Below, piece by piece: positions 21,600 to 32,300 of a stretch of 64,000 nucleotides of DNA (positions within the stretch are counted from its first letter, which is position 1; every line of letters begins with the position of its first letter). The notes under the pieces were generated by a model, which was not told the DNA's origin, searched no databases, and saw only the letters and a list, made by a program, of their open reading frames with translations. Made by a program: the position numbers and the translations under genes. The DNA is from Limnomonas spitsbergensis (taxonomy: Eukaryota; Chlorophyta; Chlorophyceae; Chlamydomonadales): positions 1,897,920 to 1,961,919 of the forward strand of contig JAYJMM010000081.1 of the NCBI GenBank assembly GCA_037349105.1, read 5' to 3'.

Positions 21600-21730
21600 A
21601 CAGTACATGACTACATACCCGCCCACTATGCCCTGCTGAACGCTCGGCTGTGTGGGGCTGGCAGGGGATGACTAAGCTCAATTCCAGCTACCATGCACAG
21701 CCTGGGCCATGGTGCAGCCATGCCATCATC
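21600..21730 (+). mobile_element. Dispersed repeat family A, copy 2
   Basis: Shares CTCAATTCCAGCTACCATG, CAGCCTGGGCCATGGTGCAG and the GCTGAACGCTCGGC block with the copy at 11499, in the opposite orientation. Confidence 0.5.
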
Positions 21731-24388
21731 CATATCTCGTCTGCACACCCCGATTTTAATACACTTTCAGCTCCGACTCAACCCTCCACCACCTGTACCC
21801 TCCAGCATGCCTAGTTTAGGGTTTGTGGCACATACCCATTCCTACAGCCTTTCCTCTGGCCTTTACTTCCTTACCTTTTTTCCTCCCAACCAGGCAGGAC
21901 GAGAGCCCACAGGCAGGGGTGGGAGGCCCTGGTTTTGTGCAACTTGTAGTTGAGCTTTTTGAAGGCTAGTCTCTTCAGGGTCAGGGGATACGGTTTGCCC
22001 AACCTGTGTTATTTTTGTTTGGTGGGTGACCTTGCTATTTTTTCTTTCCCCTTGTGCCTTCTCCTTGACTTTCCTACCTGGCTTTTTGTTTGCCGGCGTG
22101 GCTGAGCTTCATTTCAGCGGAGGGGGGAGGGTACCCATCAGTGGGTAGGCCTTGAAGGCTGGTAAACATGAGAAGAATCGAGCCACTTCGATTGGATATG
22201 GGAGGGTGGTACACAGGAAAGCCCAGGGTGGGGGGGGTAGGATATGAGGATGCCAGATTTTTTTCATTTTGCAGGACACGAGTAGTGGGATGGGAAGGCG
22301 CAGGACCCCCAAGTTGGACCAAGGATAGCAGTGCACATGGGTCAATGACGCCTCCTTCACTGTAACGTTCATGACCATCAGGGGCAAACCCGCTTGAAGG
22401 TCGTTCGGGGCCGCTCGGCTTAAATGATGAGAGTTCCAATTTTTAAAAAGTGTTAAGTAGGGGTCAAAACCTGGATTGTTCGCAAGCCACATAATCGTAG
22501 TATAATCCGGTAAGGGGGTGGAGCTGTCAGCTCATGCAGTCGGGGGATTTCTTGACACCTCTTCCTGTCGGCTGTAGGACGCACACTTTTGTTCATGGCT
22601 GAGTGATCCTCCTCATTGGATAGATAAAAGGCCACACATAAATGTATTTGTTCATACCAGGGTTCATACCGTAATGCTACCTCTTGTTATCCCACTCATA
22701 GGTAGGGCGTGACATTACCAGATGCATGCAAGGTCCCTCATAAATCATTTTGCCTCAGTTTAGGAAGGAAAGCTGCAAGCAACATCAAGAAGTGTGAGGA
22801 CCACGTATGTATAAATTACAATGATGGCCCACATCAGGCAGCTATGCGAAACTGCTTAAGCCTTTCAGTTCACCCAGGTTTGGAACTTCCGACACCACCT
22901 AGGGCCGCAATACGGAATTGCGAAGACCACTGGCTTTTTCAGACTCTACATACGGCCACCATACGAAAGTGCGAAGGCCACTGTCGATGCCCCCACACAT
23001 GGCCGCAATAAGAATTTTGCCAACCATAGTTCAGGCCCTGCACAAGGCCAAACACGAATATACCACAGAGCGCCCATGCGGCCGAGCCTTTTTGAGCAGG
23101 GCCCAAAGGTGTAACGTCATTGACGAATATACTAGAGAACTACGCTGCCACTCATGGGTGCAAACTGCATCATCCACACCGTCAAGCTGCAATACGAAGT
23201 TGCTAGAACCACAGTTCCCGACCTGCATCAGACCGCATTTCGTTGCTGCTAGAGAGAAACTCAAGGCCCACATAATAAGGCCGCAATACGAGATTGCTAG
23301 GACCACAGGTACACAAACACGACGGCTGCTCCCTCAGCTGCAGGGAGACAAAAACGATGGCAAGATAATAGACAACATAAGGGAAGCCAGGGATATGGCT
23401 GCAGATAGCAGAAAGAAAAATAGCACAAACAGGGAAGGAAAGCCCCTGCACATCTGGTACTGTTTGAGTACAGCAGGCAATATCCCTGAGGTACAAGTGG
23501 CTCAACCCTTAAGCCTGATGTACAGGGGTAATCTACCATGGACCCTGAGGTACAGGGGCTGAACCCTCATGACAAACACGCCAGCATATGCGGGGTAGGT
23601 GGACGAGTTGGGGATAAGGCACAGGGGGGGAGGGGGGGGGCAACCTTGCTCCCTTCAGTATAGGCAGCTCAATCCACAACACGTAACAGGGGGAGCCATA
23701 ACCCGCAAGTGAAGGGCGGTCTCCATTCTGAGGAGCAGGGGGGTCAACCCTATTGTGAGGGCGCTCCGCGCTTTAGAGGACTATTGGGAAAAAGTTGCCC
23801 CCACCTTAAGTACCCTCAGGTACAGGAGGGCTGAACCCTCAAGTGCTGGAGGGCTAAACCCCTCAGGTACAGGAGGGCTAGACACTCAGGTCCAGCCCTC
23901 AACCCGTACAAAGCCTAAAAGCGACAACAGGCAGGAATGTGCAACCGAGCATACAAATGGGCATGCCCAGCAGAATAGACTGGGCATGCCTTAGAGCCAC
24001 GCCGAAAGCGAATGTATGCGGAGCCCATGAGGGCCTCCGGAAGACAAACAGGCGGATGAGCTCTTTGTGGTGCTTCTGCTGACTTGCTGGTTCCCCCACC
24101 TTGTCGTGCTCCACCTTGTTTCCATTCGCATAATAGCATGCCTTGACGAGCTCCTCGAAGCCAAAGACAAATCACAAAGGGAGTCCTTTGTGCTAGTACT
24201 CCTCTCCGCACTGCCCCTGCCCTCTGAACGCTCAGAACTGACAGAGCATAGGAGGCAAGGGGAGGAGTACCAACTAGCACACCTTGGTCACATTCTTCTT
24301 CCCACTGCCCCTGCCCCATGAACGCTCAGGACTGACGGGCCAGATGAAGCAATGGGAGGGGTACTAACTAGCACACCTTGGTCACACT

Positions 24389-24600
24389 CCTCTCCCCACT
24401 GCTGTGTGCTGACAGCCTGGCACAGGGGTCTCTATTTGTGGTCGTCCTTGCTTCCCCTGTCATGCCATGCCTCACCACTCTGCCAGTCACTCCTCATCAA
24501 TACTCCTCTCCCCACTGCTGTGTGCTGACAGCCTGGCACATGGGTATTTATTTGTGCCCGTCCTTGCTTCCCCTGTCTTGCTTTGCCTCACCACTCCACC
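24389..24600. repeat. Local tandem duplication, two copies of about 117 bp
   Basis: CTCCTCTCCCCACTGCTGTG and GACAGCCTGGCACA occur at about 24389 and again at 24506, each followed by TATTTGTG...CCGTCCTTGCTTCCCCTGTC-type sequence. No coding meaning seen. Confidence 0.6.
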
Positions 24601-24749
24601 AGGCACTCCTCATCAATATCTGCGAGCAACGAGGCAGCGAGTGCTCAAGCAAGCAAGTAAGAAGTAAACAAGAAAGAAGTATGAACTATGTGTGGTTTCC
24701 AATATCTGCGGGCAACAAGGCAGCGAGTGCTCAAGCAAGCAAGTAAGAA

Positions 24750-24940
24750 GTAAGACCTACATGTGGTTTCCAATCCTTCGTGATGTTTGACGGATCCCTA
24801 GGTATAGGCGATTAGACCTGCCCATACGGGATAAGCACGTTCTTCCCCGTGTCATTGCGATAGTGTATCAATCACTCGACGGTACCTCGGTAATCTTTTG
24901 CGATTTCCCTCACGACCAGCTACGGCATTTCACGCCGAGA
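24750..24940 (+). mobile_element. Dispersed repeat shared with 60245-60440, possible retroelement fragment
   Basis: About 190 bp alignable to 60245-60440, with a shared core frame [19 protein letters not shown]. The upstream translation of the other copy ([16 protein letters not shown]) resembles the LHDVLYVP motif before the integrase of Ty1/copia elements. The resemblance is short and unproven. Confidence 0.4.
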
Positions 24941-25454
24941 GGTTTTACCAATGGTTCACACGAGGCAGCGAGTGCTCAAGCAAGCAGCATACGCAGATTC
25001 CCCTATCACTTCAAACCATTACTCAATTCAAGCTCCTGGCCCCAAAGGAAGGATCAAAAGGCATATTTTCAAATCCCATCGACTTCTCTTCAACCGCCCC
25101 CTGCACAGATACACACATTTCGACATACCCCTTCCTCCTTCCCCCCATGCAAAAATCCCAACATACCTCCTCTCCCCCCCCCCTGAGCACACATTTCATC
25201 GCATACAGTCACCCCCCCTCCCCCTTCAGGTGCTGTCACTAAAAACCCTTTGGGTGCTGTTACTAAAAACTTTCAGGTGCTGTTACTAAAAACCCTTCAG
25301 GGGCTGTTACTAAAACCCGATGACAGAACTCCCCGGGACCACTTCAGAGAGCACTCGTGTTGTTCGTGGACGCAGGTCCCCACCCTAGGCCTCATACAGC
25401 GAACCGTAAACAAAACAACCGGAATACGAATCCGTGCTGCCCTCGGACCCTCAC

Positions 25455-25576
25455 CTGAGCACGTCTGCTTGCCCTGCTTGCTCAGGTCCATCCGCTTGGC
25501 TGCTATGATGCCGTCAAGCGCACCGCCCAAGCTAAGACGGTTCGCACTCAAGAAATTGTACAGCAGGTCCACTAGT
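25455..25576 (-). CDS. DCC gene exon 4
   Basis: Acceptor CTCACACCCAG leaves one base (A) that completes the Lys codon split at 26341. It then encodes LVDLLYNFLSANRLSLGG and ends KQGKQTCS in phase 1. The NRL motif after the helix is typical of the family C terminus. Confidence 0.75.
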
Positions 25577-27635
25577 CTGGGTGTGAGGGGGGGGAAAGGG
25601 GGCCAGGTTAGAAATAGGGAGATGGGGGGCACTACTGCCACTACTGATAGTCAATCCACTCGGGTGTGAGGGAAAGGAAAGGGGGCAAGGTCAGGGATAG
25701 GGAAATGGGGACCCGAGATAGGGAGATGGGGGGCACTACTGCCACTACCGGTAGTCAATCCACTCGGTTATATAACAGCTGTGGACTGAACAATGGTGGC
25801 TGAATACATAGCTGAGCTTCAGCCGAGCTGTAAGTTTAAGGCAGAACCAGCTACTTTTACCAAACCGTAATTACTCCCATAGTCTCTGAGTTCCGGCGCA
25901 ATTTCAGTCTCACTGGTGTAGGGGCAGTAGGTATGAGGCAGGTTCACAGGGCTGCATCATGCAAGCATGCCCTACTCCCCACCTGACACTCTGAAGACCC
26001 CGTGTCACACCCTACTCCCCCCACACTAATTTTCATGGGACAGCTGCATACCTTGAAAGGCCCAACCCAGCCCAACTGAGTCCACAGCTTGGAACCTCTT
26101 GCGAGGCAAAAAACAAGAAAAAGAAAAGCGCGCTCACAGTCTGGTCCCCAAATTGACCTCGAGGGGGTCCCGCTCTTACCCTCCACTGACTTCCTGACGA
26201 GCAAGGGGCAGTTATAACACCGATACAGCACATGCTGATGCCAAGTGTGTCAGCACACTGAACCTTAATCCCTTAATTTTGGTCCCACACAGAGTTTCTG
26301 ACAAAAAAAACTGAACCTTTGACCCTAAAACCCTACTGACTTGCTGACGAGGGGCAGTTCCATCAGCTTGGTGGCCCACCCCAGCCCAACGGTGTCGAAC
26401 AGCTGCCTCAGAGCTTCCGTACCGTACAGCACCTGCGCACATCAGGCATAAGGGCTGGATAATAACGACGTGGATGTGGCAACAGCCCCACACCGCGCTA
26501 TTTCCCTGACATTTCACGCCTCCCACGGGGCGTAGCTTTCTTTCTTTCTTGTAAGGGCAGGGATAAAGAACGGATGAAGAAGCAGGAGGCAGGGCGGGCA
26601 TCGTGGGCATCCAATTAATTCCTGGTTCATGATGGGGAACGCAGCGGGTTCAGAAGCGGGGGGATTGCGGCAGCTGGATCCTGGGATCCTGATCCTTGCC
26701 TTCCGATCCGGATCCGTGCATCCCAGGACCCAGATCCGGATCCGTCCCTACCAGGATACGAATCCGTGCGTCCGACCATTCAACTTTGCCGAATGCCAAG
26801 GATCTTAAGCATTCAAATTGTTTATCAACACAGTACGCTATGCATGGGGACAACAGCGGATTCAAAACGGGTAGACAGATCCTATGATCTAGATCCAGAT
26901 CCAGATCCTGATCTGGATCCTCCTCACCGTTCCATCTTGCTGGATGGCATGGATAGTTTCCATGGCCTCTTCGTACGCGATGCCCATGTGGCTCTTTGGC
27001 TTGTAGTCTGGGTCGGCAATGTTCACGAATTTTATGAGATCGCGGCCGTTGTCCTGCCGCCTCAGGACCTGCCACGACATGTAAAAATAGGTAAATAACA
27101 TACAAATAAGTTGGTGAATAAATTTTGTGGACATAAGCATAAGAGAAGCCACCTGTCCTGGTGGCCGTTGTCCTGCCGCCCAAGGATCTGCCACGACCAC
27201 ATCTATTTACAGCAAATGGGTAAATAAGAAGACAAATCGCAGGCTGAACAGCTGGCTTCTTTTATGTCCACAAAATTGATTCACCAGCTTGATGAGGTCA
27301 CGGCCAGTGTACTGCTGCCCCAACACCAGCCACGACCCCCACTCACTCTTTTGAGGCTCAGACACATTACACAATCGCCGTCATACAGGTACTACCTTTT
27401 CCAGACCTCCTAGCGGAAGCAACCCTTCGGTTTGAACCCCACTCACTCTTTTGAGGCTCAGGCACATGGCACAATCGCCGTCATACAGGTACTTAATCTT
27501 CCAAGTCACAGTCTTCTTAAGCCTTCGAATCGCCGGCGCCATCTTGGCCTTATTGCTCATCAAGGGGGTCGGAGCTTGCGCAGAGAAAACCTCCTCGCCC
27601 GAGGAATCCATGGAGGAAGAGTACGTGAGTGCAGC
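25455..27635 (-). CDS. DCC-family (DUF393) thiol-disulfide oxidoreductase-like protein
   Basis: Exons in transcription order: 27635-27447 (ATG possible at 27611), 27068-26928, 26432-26341 and 25576-25455, then at least one unlocated terminal exon. Junction phases 0, 0 and 2 all match. The protein reads YLYDGDCAMCLSLK (the DGDCxxC motif that defines the family), VLRRQDNGRDLIKFVNIAD, a VLYGTEALRQLF helix, LGWATKLMELPLVSK, and LVDLLYNFLSANRLSLGG. Family members are small thioredoxin-like proteins with a putative redox CxxC; plant members are often plastid-targeted. If the true first exon starts at the acceptor near 27635 (GCT GCA CTC), a transit peptide may lie on an upstream exon. The last exon ends in phase 1 at TCA G/GTGAGG. 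Confidence 0.75.
26183..26232 (-). pseudogene. Shrunken copy of DCC exon 3
   Basis: On the minus strand GTGCTGTATCGG (copy of the exon 3 start) runs directly into AACTGCCCCTTGCTCGTCAG, GAAGTCAGT (copy of the exon 3 end and donor). The middle of the exon is missing. It sits in the intron following exon 3. Confidence 0.55.
26341..26432 (-). CDS. DCC gene exon 3
   Basis: 92 bases, acceptor GTGCGCAG, donor AGCAA/GTCAGT in phase 2. It encodes VLYGTEALRQLFDTVGLG, then WATKLMELPLVS and the first two bases of a Lys codon. Confidence 0.75.
26928..27068 (-). CDS. DCC gene exon 2
   Basis: 47 codons, phase 0 to phase 0; acceptor GTCGTGGCAG, donor GGAACG/GTGAGG. It encodes VLRRQDNGRDLIKFVNIAD, then DYKPKSHMGIAYEEAMETIH, the middle of the DCC domain. 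Confidence 0.78.
27158..27395 (-). pseudogene. Partial copies of DCC exon 1 end and exon 2 start inside intron 1
   Basis: Three remnants in transcription order. At 27395-27337 is a copy of the exon 1 3' end encoding YLYDGDCVMCLSLKR plus its GTGAGT donor. About 20 bases later a diverged exon 2 start encodes VLGQQYTGRDLIKLVN (27325-27275). A third remnant at 27200-27158 copies the exon 2 acceptor and start (GTCGTGGCAG/ATCCTTGGGCGGCAGGACAA). The true exon 2 follows at 27068. Confidence 0.6.
27447..27635 (-). CDS. DCC gene exon with the CxxC motif
   Basis: The donor AAAAGA/GTGAGT is in phase 0. From the ATG at 27611 it encodes MDSSGEEVFSAQ and, after a basic stretch, KIKYLYDGDCAMCLSLKR. The frame is open upstream to an acceptor CGCAG/GCT at 27635 (AALTYSSS before the Met), so this may be an internal exon. 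Confidence 0.7.
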
Positions 27636-27821
27636 CTGCGTGTGAATACAAGTGAGTTGGGTAAGGGGACAGCGTTAGACGTCTAACGCTTTAGATGGTT
27701 TCAGGGTCCGGAGGGGTGCCAGACGCGGAAGAGTGGCGGACATAAGAGGCCAGGCTTTGGTCAATGTGGCTTTGAGCTACATTCAGCTACAAATATGCTA
27801 CAATTCTCCAGTACGTCAGCT

Positions 27822-28290
27822 ACATGGAGGAGGAGTACGTGAGTGCGGCCTGCGTGTGTCAATGTGGCTTTGAGCTACATTCAGCTACAAGTATGCTACA
27901 ATTCTCCAGTACGTCAGCTACATGGAGGAGGAGTACGCGAGTGCGGCCTGCGTGTGACGTAAGAGGCATGCATTGGTCAATGTGGCTTTGAGCTACATTC
28001 AGCTACAAGTATGCTATAATCCTCCAGTGCGTCAGCTACATGGAGGAGGAGTACGTGAGTGCGGCCTGCGTGTGTCAATGTGGCTTTGAGCTACATTCAG
28101 CTACAAGTATGCTACAATTCTCCAGTACGTCAGCTACATGGAGGAGGAGTACGCGAGTGCGGCCTGCGTGTGACGTAAGAGGCATGCATTGGTCAATGTG
28201 GCTTTGAGCTACATTCAGCTACAAGTATGCTATAGTCCTCCAGTGCGTCAGCTACATGGAGGAGGAGGACGTGAGTGCGGCCTGCGTGTG
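27822..28290. repeat. Five decoy copies of the DCC exon 5' edge
   Basis: Blocks of about 36 bp recur near 27822, 27921, 28038, 28138 and 28254. On the minus strand each reads CACACGCAG/GCCGCACTCACGTA, CTCCTCCTCCATGTAG. This matches the acceptor and first codons of the DCC exon at 27635, but the Met codon is followed at once by TAG. The spacers hold TGTAGCTGA/TGTAGCTCA motifs. Confidence 0.75.
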
Positions 28291-29146
28291 AATACTACAG
28301 GTGAGTTCGGTTAGGGGACAGCGTTACACATCTTAACGCGTTAGAAGGTTTCAGGGTCCGGATGGGCGACAGGGGAGGGAGAGTGGCGGACATAAGAGGC
28401 CAGGCTTTGGCCAATTTGGCTTTAAGCTACATTCTGGTACACTTATGCTACAATCCTCCAGTTTGTCAGCTACATTCTGCTACACTTGTGCTACAATCCT
28501 CCAGTTTGTCAGCTACATTGCAGCTATACTACTGCTGCACTTAAGCAGCCCCTGCGGCAGGAGAGGGCGTGGGGCTGCAGGCTGTGAGTTGCGTTTGCCG
28601 CCAGCCGAAGGACCCGCTGAGGTCCGGTCTCAATGGGCCCAGTGGCGGCGGCCGCTCGGCAGCCCTCAGAAGTGGTCTTGAGCCGAAAATAAAAAACGGC
28701 CAGTAGCCTCCCTGGTCTAGGGCGCTTTTAAAATGACGCTTGCCCTAGTCTCCAAGATAGCATTGCAGAAGTGGTCTGGGGCGCTGTCAAAATGACACTT
28801 GTCCAAGATAGCATTGCAGAAGTGGTCTGGAGCCGAGAATTGAAAAATGCCTGTCACCTCCCTGGTCTGAGGCACTTTCAGAATGATATTTGTCCAAGTC
28901 TCCAAGATAGCAATGCAGAAGGAAGAGAGAGGCTACGTTTGGCGTGGGCTGCAGGAGAGAAGCGACATCCCCACCTTCTTAGGGCTTAGGGTTGGGGGGG
29001 TTAAGGTTTAGCTGCTATGTTCAGCGGCAGCATTCTGGACCCGCCTGCCTTTCATTCAGAGCATGCAGCAACGGCATTCTAGAACCACACATGTTCCTCT
29101 TTGCACGGAGCCAAAGCATTCTGGACCCCAAGCCATGTCCCACATT

Positions 29147-29250
29147 CTCTTTGTGCAAGAAGATCCCCACTGTCTCTTTGTGCAGAAAGATCCCCACTTT
29201 CTCTTTGTGCAGAAAGATCCCCACTTTCTCTTTGTGCATACAGCCATGTC
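29147..29250. repeat. 28-bp minisatellite
   Basis: Three to four copies of TCTCTTTGTGCAGAAAGATC plus CCCACT, in the 3' part of the CBS gene. Open frames on both strands are artefacts. Confidence 0.7.
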
Positions 29251-29313
29251 CCACATTCTCTATGTGCAAGAAATCCCCACTGTCTCTAATAGGATACCAG
29301 TTAGGGCACCCAC

Positions 29314-29386
29314 CTTTTCTTTTTCCATAAAGATATTGTACGCCTCCACAAACAGAGGACGGTAGATGTCTGACCTTGATACAATT
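29314..29386 (-). CDS. CBS gene exon 4
   Basis: 73 bases; acceptor of a long C run then CACAG, donor AAAAG/GTGGGT. The first base completes Gly, giving G then IVSRSDIYRPLFVEAYN and IFMEKEK. This finishes the second CBS domain. Confidence 0.75.
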
Positions 29387-32300
29387 CTGTGGGGGGGGGG
29401 GGGGGCGGAACAGGTGTGACGGCAATACGGGATGCAGTCTGGATGCAAGTAGCACAAAGGGAAACAATGTTCGTCTTGTCAGTGCCGGATACAGGATCCT
29501 CCACAAACAAAGGCCGGAAAATGTCTGACCTTGAAACAATTATGTGGGAAGGGGGGGGTAGCAAGGCAGGGGTAACGGGAATACGGGATGTGGTCTGGAT
29601 GCAAGTAGCACAAAGGGAAACAAGGCTCTTATTGTCAGTGCGGGATACAGAATCCTCTAGGCCAGAAAACACGCACATCACCTTGCTGTGACGAGATGCA
29701 TGGCTTACGTGATGTGCTGCGTGAAATGTTAGAATGTACACAATCTACAGTGTTGTACCATCATGAACATGATGCATGTGATGTACTGCATGATGTTCTG
29801 CATGATGTACTGCATGATGTACTGCATGATGTACTGCATGCTGTACATCCTGCAAGTAATGTGTGATATGTTGCACCGTCCTCACCCGACCGGGAAGCCC
29901 TCGTCGTCCACAACCGGAAATCGCCTGATCTTGGACTTAAGCATGAGATCCGCCGCATCCTGTACGCTGGTGTTCATCGAGACGGTAATGGCCGGGGACC
30001 TCATATGCTGCGCCACCGTGTCTTGCATAGAGCCCAGGTCCTTCTTCACCCGAATAATGTCCTGCCACATGGGGGTCGGGCCGAGAGGCTTCAGCTACAT
30101 GACAGATATTTGTCAGCTACACATCAACTACATGTGCTGCGCCACTGTGCCTTGCATGGAGCCCAGGTGATGTCCTGCCAGATGGGGGGCGGGTCCAGAG
30201 GCTTAAGCTACATGACACCTATTTGTCAGCTACACGTCAGCTACATGTGCTACGCCACCGTGTCGTGCATGAAGCCTAGGTCCTTCTTCACCTGGATGAT
30301 GTCCTGCCAGATGGGGGGCGGGTCCAGAGGCTTCAGCTACATGACACCTATTTGTCAGCTACACGTCAGCTACATGTGCTACGCCACCGTGTCGTGCATG
30401 GAGCCTAGGTCCTTCTTCACCCGGATGATGTCCTGCCAGATGGGGGTGCGGGTCCAGAGGCCCTCAGCTACATGACACCTATTTGTCAGCTACACATCAG
30501 CTACATGTTCGCTACACGTCAGCTACATTACAGCTATTTGGCAGCGACACGTCAGCTACATGTTGGCTACACGTCAGCTACATGACAGGCGCACACAGGA
30601 ACAAACACTGGTGCCAGGTGCCGCAGGTGGCGCAGGTGGCGCACACAGGAACAAACACTGGTGCCAGGTGCCGCAGGTACCGCAGGTGGCGCACACAGGA
30701 ACAAACACTGGTGCCAGGTGCCGCAGGTACCGCAGGTGGCGCACACAGGAACAAACACTGGTGCCAGGTGCCGAAACTAAGCAATCGATCATGAAACAAA
30801 ATAGAGATACATCATCCATCAGCGGCCAATCATTCCCCGATCCGATCTAGGCAGGGGGAGCGACCGAGAGCTGGACCGGCATGCATTCTTAAGGCAAGGA
30901 GTCTTGTCCCAGGAGAGAGCAGGACAGTGCGTTCATCACACACTCGAGCACATACGCATGGACACACACACACACACATGAGCGCGCAGGCGCACATGTA
31001 GCCACCAATTAACCGAGAAGCTAGCAAGATTGCACAGAAGTTTGTATACTACGGTATCTGCATGCAGCGATGAGGCGATTATGTAAAACCAGTCTAAATT
31101 GGCACATCATCCGGCTGAACACCCCCATGCCTCTGCCTTAATCAGACACACACAAACGCACAAATACCCGTCCATTGGTAAACGCCTACCAGTACCGGTA
31201 AAGGATACAACATGCAACTTGCCCTCTACCAGAGAGAAGGAATGAGGCTCTGGCCTCGGCACACCTTCCTACTTTTTTTCCGGTTAGTCTGTCGGGGATA
31301 CGGCTCTCAAAATCTAGCAGTAGGGATAGCGGCTGCTCAGCGGTCGGCCCCCCGTTGTAATCAAAATCAAGTCAAAAACCTTCCTGCTGACCATCCCCAT
31401 AATAACTTGGCCATCACCGCCCAGGAGGGAGAGCCCCGTGACCTTGCTCGGCATGTGATGTAGCTAAATAGTAGCTGCAGTAGTGCAGTGCACTGATATA
31501 AATAAACACTGGCCATGCCCGCACCACACCTTCCGGCTGATTACGCCGATGACTCTGCCGTCTGCGCCGAGCACAGGCAGCCCCGTGACCTTGTTCAACG
31601 AGGGAATGATCTCCTCCAGGGTGGACGAGGGGAGGGCTGTGAGCACCTGCTCCTTGCGCATGATGCCCATGATGTTGCCATGCGCGCACTGCGAGCAACA
31701 AAAGGGAGCTTGTGCTTGTTTCTGCGTGCTGCATCTATATGTAAGCTGTATCAAGGCCCATGGCCAGCAGGGCCTGGTGGCCTGCATAATTCATAAGATA
31801 TTGCCGTGCAGTCGTGCAGTGCGAGTAAAAATGGCATCTCGTTTTGCTGAAGTGCGCTTCAGCCACAAAGTGGCTTCGTCACAGTGCTGCGCATGAAGCT
31901 GCATCATGGTGCCGTGCATGGTGCCATGCGTGCACTGCCAGGAGGGCTCACGGGGTCGGAGAGGGGCTTTGGGAAGTGGGAGGCATGCACCAGCAGCGCA
32001 CCCTGCCTATCAGCACATGCTTGGCAAGCATGCTGTTAATATTCCAATGTCTGCTAGCAGTTGAATTTGTGATCTACAGCGAGCGTTGGCAATCATTTGA
32101 ATAGAAAGGGTTTCCGTCTCCTTACCGATCTCGTGTCATATAACTGCATTTCGTCGTAAGAGCCATCGACGGTCATCTCGTTGATGGACTGAATGAGCTG
32201 GTCCTTCTCGGCGATGCAGACTTCGTCGTCGCTAGCACAGTCCTGCAACGGGAAAAGCTCGTCCCGCTGCGAAACTTGCTCGGTCGAGACCCCCTTGTCG

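Larger units (their letters stand above)
20185..25454. other. Repeat-rich stretch with no confident gene
   Basis: It should hold the promoter of the coiled-coil gene and the 3' end of the DCC gene. I see family A at about 21600-21730, a short dispersed element at 23070-23130, a local duplication at 24389/24506, and a possible retroelement fragment near 24750. No open frame has convincing exon features. Confidence 0.45.

Noticed and set aside
21000..25000. Minus- and plus-strand frames of 100-200 residues (for example 22918-23562)
   Set aside because: No splice consensus, domain or repeat structure; length is within chance for this base composition.
28700..28960. Possible last CBS exon (PTPNVASLFLLHCYLGDLDK after CTCCTGCAG)
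   Set aside because: Open to a TGA in phase, but made of locally duplicated CAATGCTATCTTGG sequence and without family similarity, so not listed as coding.
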